From a virus, in IMG/VR virus record IMGVR_UViG_3300046009_015999, positions 1 to 50,331 of that record: 50,331 nt of DNA; one strand, written 5' to 3'. Each line of letters begins with the position of its first letter. The stretch's first letter is position 1. The translations under genes were made by a program, and so were the position numbers. Shown here piece after piece: positions 24,703 to 33,052 of the stretch. Below the pieces are notes generated by a model. It saw only the letters and a program-made list of their open reading frames with translations, made no database searches and was not told the DNA's origin.

Positions 24703-25698
24703 CTAATCCAAGAACTTATCTTCTATAAATTTATTATTCAATAGTGAAGTTGAACCTTTTTCTAATTGAAAAATATCATAATATTGATGAGATTTAAAAT
24801 TATTACCAAATACCCCATCAATCTCACATGATACATTCTGCTTCATACGCATAAAAAGCCATTCTTTTACCTCTTTCAGACCAGACGATAAGTTAGAATC
24901 ATCATCAAATCCAAGCAATTCCATGACTTTATTGAAATCTAACCAAGCATAACCAGTCATTTGGTTATTTTTTTCATAATTTTTCAATAATGGTAATTTG
25001 GAAGTAATATTTACAAAATGAAGAAGAAATAAAATGTAATTTTTTGCATCAAAATAATTCAAACAAGCAGATGCATCCATTATGCGAAATTCAATAGTCT
25101 GTCTTTTATTGTTTACGAAATGATATGTATTAATCGAATAATATTTATGCATCCCAATTGAATTTATAAGTGTATTAGAACTAATGAGTGGGCGTTCAAC
25201 TTCATCGATAATGTCGGAAAAAGACAATAACTGGCAATATCTATTTCTTTTTCTTTTAATTGGAACCATGTTTGTAAACACATATTCGCATTTAATCCAC
25301 CAACTAATTACAGAAGCGACTTGATCAACAGAAAGGTCATGAACATCAACATGAACATGAAACGAACATCTTTCATCTGCTTTTATATTGCCGTCATTGC
25401 TAAAAGCATCGACAACAGCAGATACTTTTCTCACTCCATCAATTCCCTTTAATACTGGTGTGCATACTTCGATCCCACAACTACTATCTGGCTTTAAAAT
25501 CCAAGAATCATTATTGTGATTATTTCCCCACTTTTGAATAAACACCTTATCTTTGACAACTTTTTGAACCAGCCAAGAAACATAAAAAATTCCTTTTGGC
25601 AAATTTCCCAATTCATAATCAAATGGACGACTTCTGCCATCGAAGGCATTAATTTCCAACTCAACTCCAAAACGCCTTTTATTATTACAATTATTCAT
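24703..25698 (-). CDS. Amidoligase-like enzyme (ATP-grasp-like COOH-NH2 ligase)
   Basis: 331 aa from ATG 25698 (RBS GAGG). The N-terminal RRFGVELEINAFDGRS and the CSFHVHVDVHDLSVDQVAS block are hallmarks of the putative amidoligase family (PF12224), followed by IEFRIMDASACLN, which supplies further conserved acidic/Arg residues. The family is thought to form amide bonds, for example in peptide tags or cell-wall modification. No partner peptidase gene adjoins it, so the substrate is unknown. Confidence 0.7.
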   Translation of the reverse strand: MNNCNNKRRFGVELEINAFDGRSRPFDYELGNLPKGIFYVSWLVQKVVKDKVFIQKWGNNHNNDSWILKPDSSCGIEVCTPVLKGIDGVRKVSAVVDAFSNDGNIKADERCSFHVHVDVHDLSVDQVASVISWWIKCEYVFTNMVPIKRKRNRYCQLLSFSDIIDEVERPLISSNTLINSIGMHKYYSINTYHFVNNKRQTIEFRIMDASACLNYFDAKNYILFLLHFVNITSKLPLLKNYEKNNQMTGYAWLDFNKVMELLGFDDDSNLSSGLKEVKEWLFMRMKQNVSCEIDGVFGNNFKSHQYYDIFQLEKGSTSLLNNKFIEDKFLD

Positions 25699-25708
25699 GG
25701 TCACCTCA

Positions 25709-25738
25709 TTGCCAAGTCAACGACATCTCTTTTATAAT
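25709..25738 (+). promoter_or_regulatory. Sigma70-like promoter of the 25766 gene
   Basis: TTGCCA (25709-25714), 18-nt spacer, perfect TATAAT (25733-25738). It overlaps the start region of the divergent amidoligase gene. Confidence 0.7.
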
Positions 25739-25765
25739 ACAGTAATATTAAATCAAGGAGTTTCT

Positions 25766-26248
25766 ATGAATTATTTGATGATTGAATTGAAGGACAAAAG
25801 AAAATTTATTACAAATAAAAAAAATTTGAGTAGTTTAATCGAATTTTCTAAGACATTTAACGCAGATCTTTCAATAATAAGCACTGAGAGTAAAAATTCT
25901 CTATCACTAGAACAATTGGCAAATGAAATTTGCGACACAAATCGCAAACAAGAAGAATTTGAATATAAAACAATTGAAACTTTGAACAAAAAAGAAACAA
26001 ATCAAAGCAATTTAATATTTTCACATATAATAAAAACACTTCAAAGCAAAAAAGAAATAGACACAAATAAATTAATTGCAAAATTCAAAAAAAAAGGAAT
26101 AGATGAAAAAAACATCTATTCCCAAATAACAAAAGCAAAAAATTACATCAAAAATATAGGAAAAACTTTAAAGAGGCTTGGAAAAACCAAATATAAAATT
26201 GATTATTCTTCTATCTCTGAATCAATTTCATCATCTATTCCTTCTTGA
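25766..26248 (+). CDS. Hypothetical protein, 160 aa
   Basis: Start at 25766 (MNYLMIELKDKR) behind AAGGAG; a longer frame reaches 25697 but includes the promoter. Lys-, Asn- and Ser-rich, coiled/helical with a basic C-terminal half (NIGKTLKRLGKTKYKIDYSS). Not recognised; charge suggests nucleic-acid binding. Its last 46 nt overlap the end of the convergent recombinase gene. Confidence 0.65.
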   Translation: MNYLMIELKDKRKFITNKKNLSSLIEFSKTFNADLSIISTESKNSLSLEQLANEICDTNRKQEEFEYKTIETLNKKETNQSNLIFSHIIKTLQSKKEIDTNKLIAKFKKKGIDEKNIYSQITKAKNYIKNIGKTLKRLGKTKYKIDYSSISESISSSIPS

Positions 26249-27411
26249 TTGGTTATGTCTGTTTCTATGACATCACCACCAATCTGGAATTCCATAGCTG
26301 CTTTAAATGGCTCCAAATAATCAATTATATCTTGTTCAGATGCTGCATCAATAATCGATGGGCATTTGAGCAAAATTTCGAGAGGAATTTCATTCTTGTC
26401 CAAGGAGGCTTTGAATTTAATTTCCTCGCCATTGCTATAAGGCTCTGCAACGATGAAATTTCCAGCACTCTTAGCAATAACCCTATTTGCATCAAGCAAA
26501 CAAGATAATAAGCCACTAACAGGATTTATTCCGTGTTCAAAAAGCAATTGAATGTTTTCTGTTGAAATAAATGGTGTGTGAGTCTTATTTTTAACATTTT
26601 TAACACGAATGTTAATGCCAAGAATCTTGGTTTTTTTTGCACTAATTTTATATTCTATTTTCTTCATTGTCGATGTTTCTAATCGACACGAAGCATAGAA
26701 CGGCAAAGCATTACCACCACCAGCAGTTGTCGTTGGATTTCCATAAAGAACACCAATTTTTGAACGAGTCTGATTCAAAATGACAACAGTAGCATCATTC
26801 TTTTCCATAACTGTGTTCAATTTTCGGAATTCTCTAGAACAAATCTTAGCTCTTTCTCCGGGTTGCTCATGCCCACCAACGATGCGTTTGAAATCAGCTT
26901 TCGAAGCGTTTTCTGGAAGATTAACTTCTCTAAGCTCTCTAGCCGATGGACTTACGCCAATGGAGTCATAAACAATAGCAATCGGACATTCTTTTCTTTT
27001 TGATCGAACAAATTCAATGGATTTATACATCTTCAAAAAGACATCTTCCAATGCTTGTGGAGTATGTCTGACAATTTTATTCAAGTCGCAATGTGATGCT
27101 CGTTGAATAAATTCTTTATTGGCAGAATTTTCACAATCTTCCAAAATTGCAATTCCACCAGAACGCTGGCAACCGAACAAAACATTTGTTCCAATCAAAG
27201 ATTTTGAACTAGATGAAGGACCATAAATTTCCGTAAGCTTACCGCCCGGAACTCCACCACCCATAAACTTTCCACTACAAATATAATTGATTGCCAAATT
27301 TCCACTATCCACAAAATATTTAACGCTATCAATTTCAGCAACAATATCTCCACCAGTTTCATTTGCTAAATCTTGAAAGAAATTATCTTCATCGACTTTT
27401 TTACGAGCCAT
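26203..27411 (-). CDS. uvsX: RecA/UvsX-type recombinase
   Basis: Start at 27411 (MARKKVDEDN) behind AAAGGAG; 402 aa. P-loop GPSSSSKS (64-71), Walker B region IAIVYDSIGVS, and the L2 loop KIGVLYGNPTTTAGGGNALPF. The P-loop has Ser where RecA has Gly before Lys (GPESSGKT), as in T4 UvsX (GPSKSFKS). Acidic C-terminus. Forms filaments on ssDNA for strand exchange; partner SSB is directly upstream. Confidence 0.93.
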   Translation of the reverse strand: MARKKVDEDNFFQDLANETGGDIVAEIDSVKYFVDSGNLAINYICSGKFMGGGVPGGKLTEIYGPSSSSKSLIGTNVLFGCQRSGGIAILEDCENSANKEFIQRASHCDLNKIVRHTPQALEDVFLKMYKSIEFVRSKRKECPIAIVYDSIGVSPSARELREVNLPENASKADFKRIVGGHEQPGERAKICSREFRKLNTVMEKNDATVVILNQTRSKIGVLYGNPTTTAGGGNALPFYASCRLETSTMKKIEYKISAKKTKILGINIRVKNVKNKTHTPFISTENIQLLFEHGINPVSGLLSCLLDANRVIAKSAGNFIVAEPYSNGEEIKFKASLDKNEIPLEILLKCPSIIDAASEQDIIDYLEPFKAAMEFQIGGDVIETDITNQEGIDDEIDSEIEE

Positions 27412-27445
27412 AGTATCTCCTTTGTATATTATTTTAATATGATAA

Positions 27446-27477
27446 AGCGTGAACACACCCATAGATGCGTTCACGCT
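27446..27477 (-). terminator. Hairpin between ssb and uvsX
   Basis: Minus strand 9-bp stem AGCGTGAAC/GTTCACGCT with 14-nt loop, after TTTT and followed by TTTATC. It may be a weak terminator or attenuator that lowers uvsX expression relative to ssb. Confidence 0.5.
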
Positions 27478-27489
27478 AAAAGTGATTGT

Positions 27490-28494
27490 TTAGATTCCGT
27501 CAAGTTGCTTCAAGAAATCATCATCGGCAAGAGATTCATCTTCGCCAATAACACTCTTTGAAACCTTCTTGGATACAAGAACTTCTTCTCTGATGACATC
27601 AGAGCCAGTTATTACAGATTCTGCAGATTTTGCAGCAGCTTGAACTGGTGACTTGCTATAAAACTCATCGAGTTCTCCAGCCGAATCACCTTCAACAACC
27701 ATACCTGTATGAACACGAAGACCATGCTTGATTTCTTCGGAAGTCTTCAGTTTTCTCAACGCAGACAAATCGTTAAGATTGCTGAACCAATTCTCCAGTT
27801 CTTCTGGTGTTCCAGCGGGAGATTCTTCTTCAAACTTTGAAAAATCATAGTTTGGATACTCTCTATTCCCACTTTTAACAACCTTCTTTACAAGCCTAAA
27901 ATCACATCCTGTTTTTGGATGTGTGATATCTCCTAAAGATTTTTCACCTGCAGCTTCATCGCCAGTTATAGCTCTCATAATCTTGCTATGAACTTGCTTG
28001 CCACAAGAATAAATCTTAGGTCCAACATTAGCTGCTGTAGCTTTATTCTTCGGATCAACCTCTGAACGCACAATTACATTGTAATAATAGCGTTCTATAG
28101 GTTTGAGTTCTCGTGCTTTATTCTGAAGGTTTTCCTGTTCTTTTCCAGAAAGACCTTCGGACTTCTGCCACAAGTCAGAATAGTACTTGCAAATAATACA
28201 TTCACCACGCCAAGATTCTACACCTTTTTCGTTTTTGGAAAGCTCTCTAGGGCAATGATAGGTTTTCTTTTGATTGGTCGTGGGATTTGTCAGCGTGTGG
28301 ATTCTGGTCGCACAGTAGAGTCGCTGACCTTTCTTTCTTGGAAGAAATCGCATCATTACGAATCCATCCCGATCTGGCATCTTCACAAACTTTTGAAGGT
28401 ACTCGTTGTCAAGACCTCCGCCGCTTTCTGAGCTAACTCGTTTAGCTTCTGCTTTGATTTCGTTAATGTCTAGTGGTTCGTAGTCAATTCCCAT
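27490..28494 (-). CDS. Single-stranded DNA-binding protein, T4 gp32-like
   Basis: 334 aa. The core carries T4 gp32-like zinc ligands H66, C81, C99 and C102 (IHTLTN, TYHCPREL, ECIICKYY; T4: H64, C77, C87, C90), a basic/aromatic OB-fold, and an acidic C-terminal tail (EDESLADDDFLKQLDGI) for binding replication proteins. Essential scaffold for replication and recombination, next to uvsX. Confidence 0.88.
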   Translation of the reverse strand: MGIDYEPLDINEIKAEAKRVSSESGGGLDNEYLQKFVKMPDRDGFVMMRFLPRKKGQRLYCATRIHTLTNPTTNQKKTYHCPRELSKNEKGVESWRGECIICKYYSDLWQKSEGLSGKEQENLQNKARELKPIERYYYNVIVRSEVDPKNKATAANVGPKIYSCGKQVHSKIMRAITGDEAAGEKSLGDITHPKTGCDFRLVKKVVKSGNREYPNYDFSKFEEESPAGTPEELENWFSNLNDLSALRKLKTSEEIKHGLRVHTGMVVEGDSAGELDEFYSKSPVQAAAKSAESVITGSDVIREEVLVSKKVSKSVIGEDESLADDDFLKQLDGI

Positions 28495-28527
28495 AGTTCA
28501 CCTCGTAGTTAAAAAGTTAAGTAGTTT

Positions 28528-28550
28528 GGACAACGAACAACTCGTTGTCC
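28528..28550 (-). promoter_or_regulatory. Perfect hairpin in the ssb leader
   Basis: Minus strand GGACAACGA, loop GTTGT, TCGTTGTCC: a 9-bp stem 34 nt upstream of the gp32-like ATG. T4 gp32 represses its own mRNA through a leader structure, so this is a candidate autoregulatory site; no U-tract follows it. Confidence 0.5.
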
Positions 28551-28624
28551 GACTTCGTTTATTAGTATCATTATCTAGAATTCATTGCAAGATTAATTTA
28601 TAAAAAAAACTATTCTTTTAAAAA

Positions 28625-29038
28625 TTAAATATTGATGGGCGAATCTGGATTCTGCAATTTCTCTTCTGACTCAACAACTTCCTTGTGCATTGCTGCGAGT
28701 TTATCTTGCAAATTTCCGTGTCCTTTGGATTCCAAATCTCCATTGAGATCATCTCTGTTTTGTCGTTCTTTTAAAAATTCTTCCTCTAATGCTTTCAAGA
28801 TTTGTTGATTTTTCAAAAGCTGCTCTTTAATTTTTGCGTCTCTATCTTCCATGGATTCATCTTTCTTTTTTATGTTGATAATAGGATTTTGTTTTGGCTG
28901 AACTAATTTTTCAAGCATATATTTCTTGGATTCTTCCTTGCGATCTTTGCGTATAGCTTCACGCCTTAGTAGAATTTTTGCTTTGGACTTCTTTTCTCGT
29001 TCTTTACGCTTTTTTGCAATCTTTTCTTCTTTCTTCAT
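28625..29038 (-). CDS. Highly charged coiled-coil protein, 137 aa
   Basis: Start at 29038 (MKKEEKIAKK) with AGG 6 nt upstream. N-terminal half is Lys/Arg/Glu-dense (KKRKEREKKSKAKILLRRE), then a coiled coil (KEQLLKNQQILKALEEEFLK). Not recognised; could be a scaffolding-type or nucleic acid-binding protein. Confidence 0.6.
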   Translation of the reverse strand: MKKEEKIAKKRKEREKKSKAKILLRREAIRKDRKEESKKYMLEKLVQPKQNPIINIKKKDESMEDRDAKIKEQLLKNQQILKALEEEFLKERQNRDDLNGDLESKGHGNLQDKLAAMHKEVVESEEKLQNPDSPINI

Positions 29039-29045
29039 GATCATC

Positions 29046-29771
29046 CTACTTTCTTAGGTTAGGCACATTATCAGCAACTGCTCCGCCCCAATAAAGGTTG
29101 CCATGTTCCCTTTGTTTTTGGGTTTCAGAAAAATTCAACTCATTATCCGCCAAAAGATTCACATTGCCGGGAACAAAAAACTTATCGCTTATTTTTATTT
29201 CCCGATTAGTGTCATCAATAATTGTAAGTATCTCACCATGTATAGAACCAGTCTTTCCATAAACTGCATACTTTTTATCCACCGTAAGTCTATATCCCTT
29301 GTTCCTTACTTCGGTAATCATTTGTGGTTCTGGGAAAAACACCACATTGTCTACAATTCTTTTTCCTGACTGCCCACTTGCAGTTAATTCTTTTTTTGAA
29401 TTTGCCAATTGTTCGTGGGGATAAAGAGTATTCTGCCCCTGCAATGGAACTACTGCGGTGCTTTTTTCTGGCTCTACTTCTTGTGTTATAAAATTTCCAG
29501 AAGTCTGATCAAATAAGAATTTTTTGTTCTTTATGACCACACCATTATCAGCTTCTCTAAAAGTAATTTTCTTTTTAGCGAGTTCAAATATTTCAACACC
29601 AATAACAAAAATATCTCTTCTTGCCAATTGACCCATGACACTACTTGCTAATGTTTCTAGAGAAACATCTTCAAATGGATCTCCGACCTTTTTCTTTAAG
29701 GTTTTTGTTTCTTCTTTGTTGTAATTCCCATCCTGTTTTTCATGATAAGAATAAATAATTTCGTAGCCCAC
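29046..29771 (-). CDS. Hypothetical protein, ~241 aa
   Basis: Not recognised. Beta-rich with several conserved-looking blocks (DIFVIGVEIFELAKKK; RLTVDKKYAVYGKTG; REIKISDKFFVPGNV). Start uncertain: GTG at 29771 (VGYEIIYSYHEK) has a GGGGG-like RBS, but the frame is open back to 29837, overlapping the upstream gene. Possibly structural or DNA-associated. Confidence 0.55.
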   Translation of the reverse strand: MGYEIIYSYHEKQDGNYNKEETKTLKKKVGDPFEDVSLETLASSVMGQLARRDIFVIGVEIFELAKKKITFREADNGVVIKNKKFLFDQTSGNFITQEVEPEKSTAVVPLQGQNTLYPHEQLANSKKELTASGQSGKRIVDNVVFFPEPQMITEVRNKGYRLTVDKKYAVYGKTGSIHGEILTIIDDTNREIKISDKFFVPGNVNLLADNELNFSETQKQREHGNLYWGGAVADNVPNLRK

Positions 29772-29799
29772 ACGCACCCCCAGTGAACTAAATAAGTAA

Positions 29800-30426
29800 C
29801 TACTTAAACAAAATACCAGTTCCATATCTTGTTTCAAAAAAATTTGGCTTTACACCAACACTATCAGCAAAAGCCAAATACGCTTGTTTCACAGGTTTTA
29901 GATCCAAAGCATTGTCAATAATAATACAGCCATCATCGGACAAATATTCCCATGAAACTTCAAGCATATAGAGAATATAATCATAATTTTTTTCTTCATT
30001 TATAAAAATTGCATCCCATTTTCTCTTCCCGATTCTATCGTGGAAATCATCATTTTTCATATTGCCTGTGAAAAAATCGAAATCTTTTTTGTAAGACTGC
30101 CTAATATTATAAAAGCCCATACGATTAGAAAAGTAAACATTTTCATCGGTTTGATGAAAAGCAAGAAAATACTCTGTTTCTAAACAAGACATAAAAAAGC
30201 ATTTCTCTAATAATCCCAAATTAAAACTCAAAGATAATACACTCTTTGGCTTTATAAATTTGCCAAGATGATAATAAAAAGGAACATAAAGCGGGTCGCT
30301 ATATGAAGGACTTCTTCTAGAATTTTCATCAATTAATTTGCAATCTTGAAGGAGTATCTTGCCGTTTACAAGTTTCTTTCTCAATAACTCTTTAATTTCT
30401 TTTTGAATGATATCAAAATTAAGCAT
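29800..30426 (-). CDS. Methyltransferase-like protein (class I SAM fold), uncertain
   Basis: 208 aa. VLSLSFNLGLLEKCFF could be a degenerate SAM-binding loop, then WDAIFINEEKNYDYILYML and LSDDGCIIIDNAL, typical of MTase_24-like enzymes (usually sugar or FkbM-type). The Gly-rich motif is poor, so activity is doubtful. Divergent from UDP-galactopyranose mutase by 31 bp, supporting a glycan role. Confidence 0.55.
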   Translation of the reverse strand: MLNFDIIQKEIKELLRKKLVNGKILLQDCKLIDENSRRSPSYSDPLYVPFYYHLGKFIKPKSVLSLSFNLGLLEKCFFMSCLETEYFLAFHQTDENVYFSNRMGFYNIRQSYKKDFDFFTGNMKNDDFHDRIGKRKWDAIFINEEKNYDYILYMLEVSWEYLSDDGCIIIDNALDLKPVKQAYLAFADSVGVKPNFFETRYGTGILFK

Positions 30427-30457
30427 AGAATATTATAGCTTTAACCACGGATATATT

Positions 30458-31570
30458 ATGTACGACTTTATTATTGTTGGGTCTGGATTTTTTGGATCGA
30501 CATTTGCAAGGAAGGTTACCGACCTTGGAAAAAAATGTTTAGTTCTAGATAAAAAGCCACACATTGCAGGGGCAGCACACGATATGCCTCAAGATGATTA
30601 CTATGTTTCATCTTATGGCGCACATGTATTTCACACACATAGCGAAGAGGTATGGGAATTTGCCAATAACTTTTCTGAATTTATTCCATTTATAAATAGA
30701 CCGAAAGTTCTATCGAATGAAAAAATATATTCATTTCCAATCAATTTGATGACACTTCAACAACTTTGGGGAATAAAAACTCCAGCTGAAGCAAAAAAAA
30801 TATTAGAAGAAAAAAAAATTCCATGCGAAAATCCAAGTAATTTTGAAGAATGGGCATTATCCATGGTTGGAGAAGAAATATATAAAAAATTCTTCTATGG
30901 ATATACAAAAAAACAATATATGCGAGAACCAAAAGAACTTCCAACATCAATAATTCAAAGACTTCCTATTCGACTTACATATGACGAAAATTATTTTACT
31001 ACGAAATTTCAAGGTATTCCAAAAAATGGATATACAAATCTAATTTATAATATGCTTGATGGTATTGATGTTGAGGTTGGTGTAGATTTTATAAAGCAAA
31101 AAGAAAAACTAATGCGTCTCGCAAAACAGATTGTCTATACAGGTCGAATAGATGAATTTTTTGATTTTGAATTTGGGAAACTTGAATACAACACCATGAA
31201 ATTTGAGAAAAAAGAATTTATTGGAGATCAACAAGGAAATGCAGTTATAAATCATGTTGATGAATCGGTTCGATATCTTCGAAGCATAGAACATCGTCAC
31301 TTCTACAAACACGGAGAGTCTATCAAACATTATGCTGGTAAAAAAGAAGATTTCACTAGCGTAATAACCTACGACATTCCAGCAACATATGAAGAAAATC
31401 CAGACCCATTATACCCAATTAGAAATAAAATAAATTCTGAAATTTATCAAAAATATTCATCAATAAAACCAAGCAATGTAACATTTGGTGGAAGATTGGG
31501 AGAATATAAATATTTGGACATGGATCAAAGTATGGCTTCTGCTCTTCAAAAAGCTAAATCTTTTGAATGA
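30458..31570 (+). CDS. glf: UDP-galactopyranose mutase
   Basis: Start at 30458 (MYDFIIVGSGFFGSTFARK) with the FAD dinucleotide fold; ~370 aa, as usual. UGM blocks: YGAHVFHTHSEEVWEF, YGYTKKQYMREPKELP, FQGIPKNGYTNLI, IVYTGRIDEFFDFEFGKLEY and the C-terminal GRLGEYKYLDMDQ. Interconverts UDP-Galp and UDP-Galf, used for Galf in O-antigen or other glycans. In a phage it may support modification of host surface or virion sugars together with the glycosyltransferase at 34622 (inference). Confidence 0.95.
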   Translation: MYDFIIVGSGFFGSTFARKVTDLGKKCLVLDKKPHIAGAAHDMPQDDYYVSSYGAHVFHTHSEEVWEFANNFSEFIPFINRPKVLSNEKIYSFPINLMTLQQLWGIKTPAEAKKILEEKKIPCENPSNFEEWALSMVGEEIYKKFFYGYTKKQYMREPKELPTSIIQRLPIRLTYDENYFTTKFQGIPKNGYTNLIYNMLDGIDVEVGVDFIKQKEKLMRLAKQIVYTGRIDEFFDFEFGKLEYNTMKFEKKEFIGDQQGNAVINHVDESVRYLRSIEHRHFYKHGESIKHYAGKKEDFTSVITYDIPATYEENPDPLYPIRNKINSEIYQKYSSIKPSNVTFGGRLGEYKYLDMDQSMASALQKAKSFE

Positions 31571-31572
31571 AA

Positions 31573-32010
31573 TTATTCATGATCATATAGACACAACTCA
31601 ACACCAGCTTCTTTGAACATTGTTCTGGAAATGTCACAGGAATCTTTCCATCTTTTCGCCAATTCTTCTGATAAGTTTGGTGCTATGCATCTTTTAATTC
31701 CACTTTGAATGATTAGAGAGGCACAACCAGAACATGGCATAAATGGATATGTAACTATAGAACATCCATCCAAATTCCTTTGAGCAAATAAAATAGCATT
31801 AGCCTCTGCGTGGACTACCATTTTATACTTTATATCTCGATCATCATATCTTTGAGGATCATCACAAACACCTTTTGGAAATCCATTGTAACCTATAGAA
31901 ACTATTCTTTTGTCGGAATCAAAAATAACAGCACCAACTTTGGTTGATGGATCTTTGCTCCAAAGAGAAATGTGTTTAGCTAAATCTAAAAATCTAATAT
32001 CCCAAATCAT
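31573..32010 (-). CDS. dCMP deaminase
   Basis: Start at 32010 (MIWDIRFLDLAKHIS). Zinc deaminase motifs HAEANAI and PCSGCA are intact; 145 aa. Makes dUMP for ThyX. Its ATG shares one base with the stop of the acetyltransferase gene (TAATG) with AAGGA before it, so it is coupled. Confidence 0.93.
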   Translation of the reverse strand: MIWDIRFLDLAKHISLWSKDPSTKVGAVIFDSDKRIVSIGYNGFPKGVCDDPQRYDDRDIKYKMVVHAEANAILFAQRNLDGCSIVTYPFMPCSGCASLIIQSGIKRCIAPNLSEELAKRWKDSCDISRTMFKEAGVELCLYDHE

Positions 32011-32552
32011 TAAATTCCTTCGCAATCTTCAGCATCATAAGCCATTAAATTACTTGCAAATTCGTCTTGTGGCTGGCAATAATTAGTTTTATACAAAAAA
32101 TGATACGCATCAAAGATTCCCTCGTCATCTCTAAAAAAATCTTTTTCTATAGATACAGCTTTAAATCCCATGCTCTTGAAAAAAAGATGGGCATGAAATC
32201 TTTCTTCGGAAATATAAGAATTTATATAATTTCGTTTATCTTTTTCTTCTGGATTGCAAGATTCTGAGCCTAGCTTGTCAATCAATTGATCCACCATCGC
32301 TCTGGCATAACCACGCCTACGATAATTTGGATTTATTGCTATGTTGATAATATAAAATCCTTTAGGCATCAATTCGTACAAAATAAAGCCAACTATATTA
32401 TTATCAACTATAATTACCTTTCCAATGTTGCCCCTATTTTTCAAACAATCCAAGAAATCTTTATGACACCAAGGTTGAGAAAAAGAATCTTTTTCAATTT
32501 CTACAACCAAATCAATATCATCTTTTATCATCCAACGAATATTATATTTCAT
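32010..32552 (-). CDS. GNAT acetyltransferase (RimI-like)
   Basis: 180 aa. Acetyl-CoA site: INIAINPNYRRRGYARAMV (the R-x-x-G-x-A type); beta strand VGFILYELMP precedes it. RimI-like enzymes acetylate protein N-termini; the target cannot be told. Coupled to dCMP deaminase. Confidence 0.8.
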   Translation of the reverse strand: MKYNIRWMIKDDIDLVVEIEKDSFSQPWCHKDFLDCLKNRGNIGKVIIVDNNIVGFILYELMPKGFYIINIAINPNYRRRGYARAMVDQLIDKLGSESCNPEEKDKRNYINSYISEERFHAHLFFKSMGFKAVSIEKDFFRDDEGIFDAYHFLYKTNYCQPQDEFASNLMAYDAEDCEGI

Positions 32553-32558
32553 CTACAT

Positions 32559-33050
32559 TCACCGTTTTAAAATGTCTTCGGCATTGCACAATCCATCATT
32601 TCCATCTCTGCCTTCGTATATGTCCTTATTTAATTTGTCCAACTCCTTACGCAAAGTATGTCCACGATTTTGTGCATTATCATGATTTTTATCCCAAGCT
32701 TTTAAATACATTTTTAAAAATCCAACCGCAGATTTTCTTTCTATAACTTTTCCGAATAACTCAACACATTCCTGATTGCATTGAGATTTAGCCTTGCAAT
32801 AAGTGTCAGAGCCTCCTTGGTCTTTATTTGAAATGTATATTTCGTTATATTTAGTCTCATAGGCAAGTTCGGCTAGTGATAGTTCTTTATTTGCCATTTC
32901 AAGTTGTTTTCCGTAATAATCAATCCAAGCATATTCCTTATCCATATATTCGCTCAATGTAAATTCATTGAATTTCATATTATCTGGATCAAGAATTATT
33001 TCTTTATTATTTACAATTACCTTAATCTTTTCGCTCGGTATTTCTGACAT
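32559..33050 (-). CDS. Possible UvsY-like recombination mediator
   Basis: 163 aa, helical. A distant resemblance to T4 UvsY is seen in the C-terminal layout (KSAVGFLKMYLKAWDKNHD then NRGHTLRKELDKL, compare UvsY's YWGILLDFCSGALDAIKSRG). RBS GAGGAA lies inside the end of the upstream helicase gene, 3 nt upstream. A tentative call: fold similarity by eye only. Confidence 0.4.
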   Translation of the reverse strand: MSEIPSEKIKVIVNNKEIILDPDNMKFNEFTLSEYMDKEYAWIDYYGKQLEMANKELSLAELAYETKYNEIYISNKDQGGSDTYCKAKSQCNQECVELFGKVIERKSAVGFLKMYLKAWDKNHDNAQNRGHTLRKELDKLNKDIYEGRDGNDGLCNAEDILKR

Positions 33051-33052
33051 GT

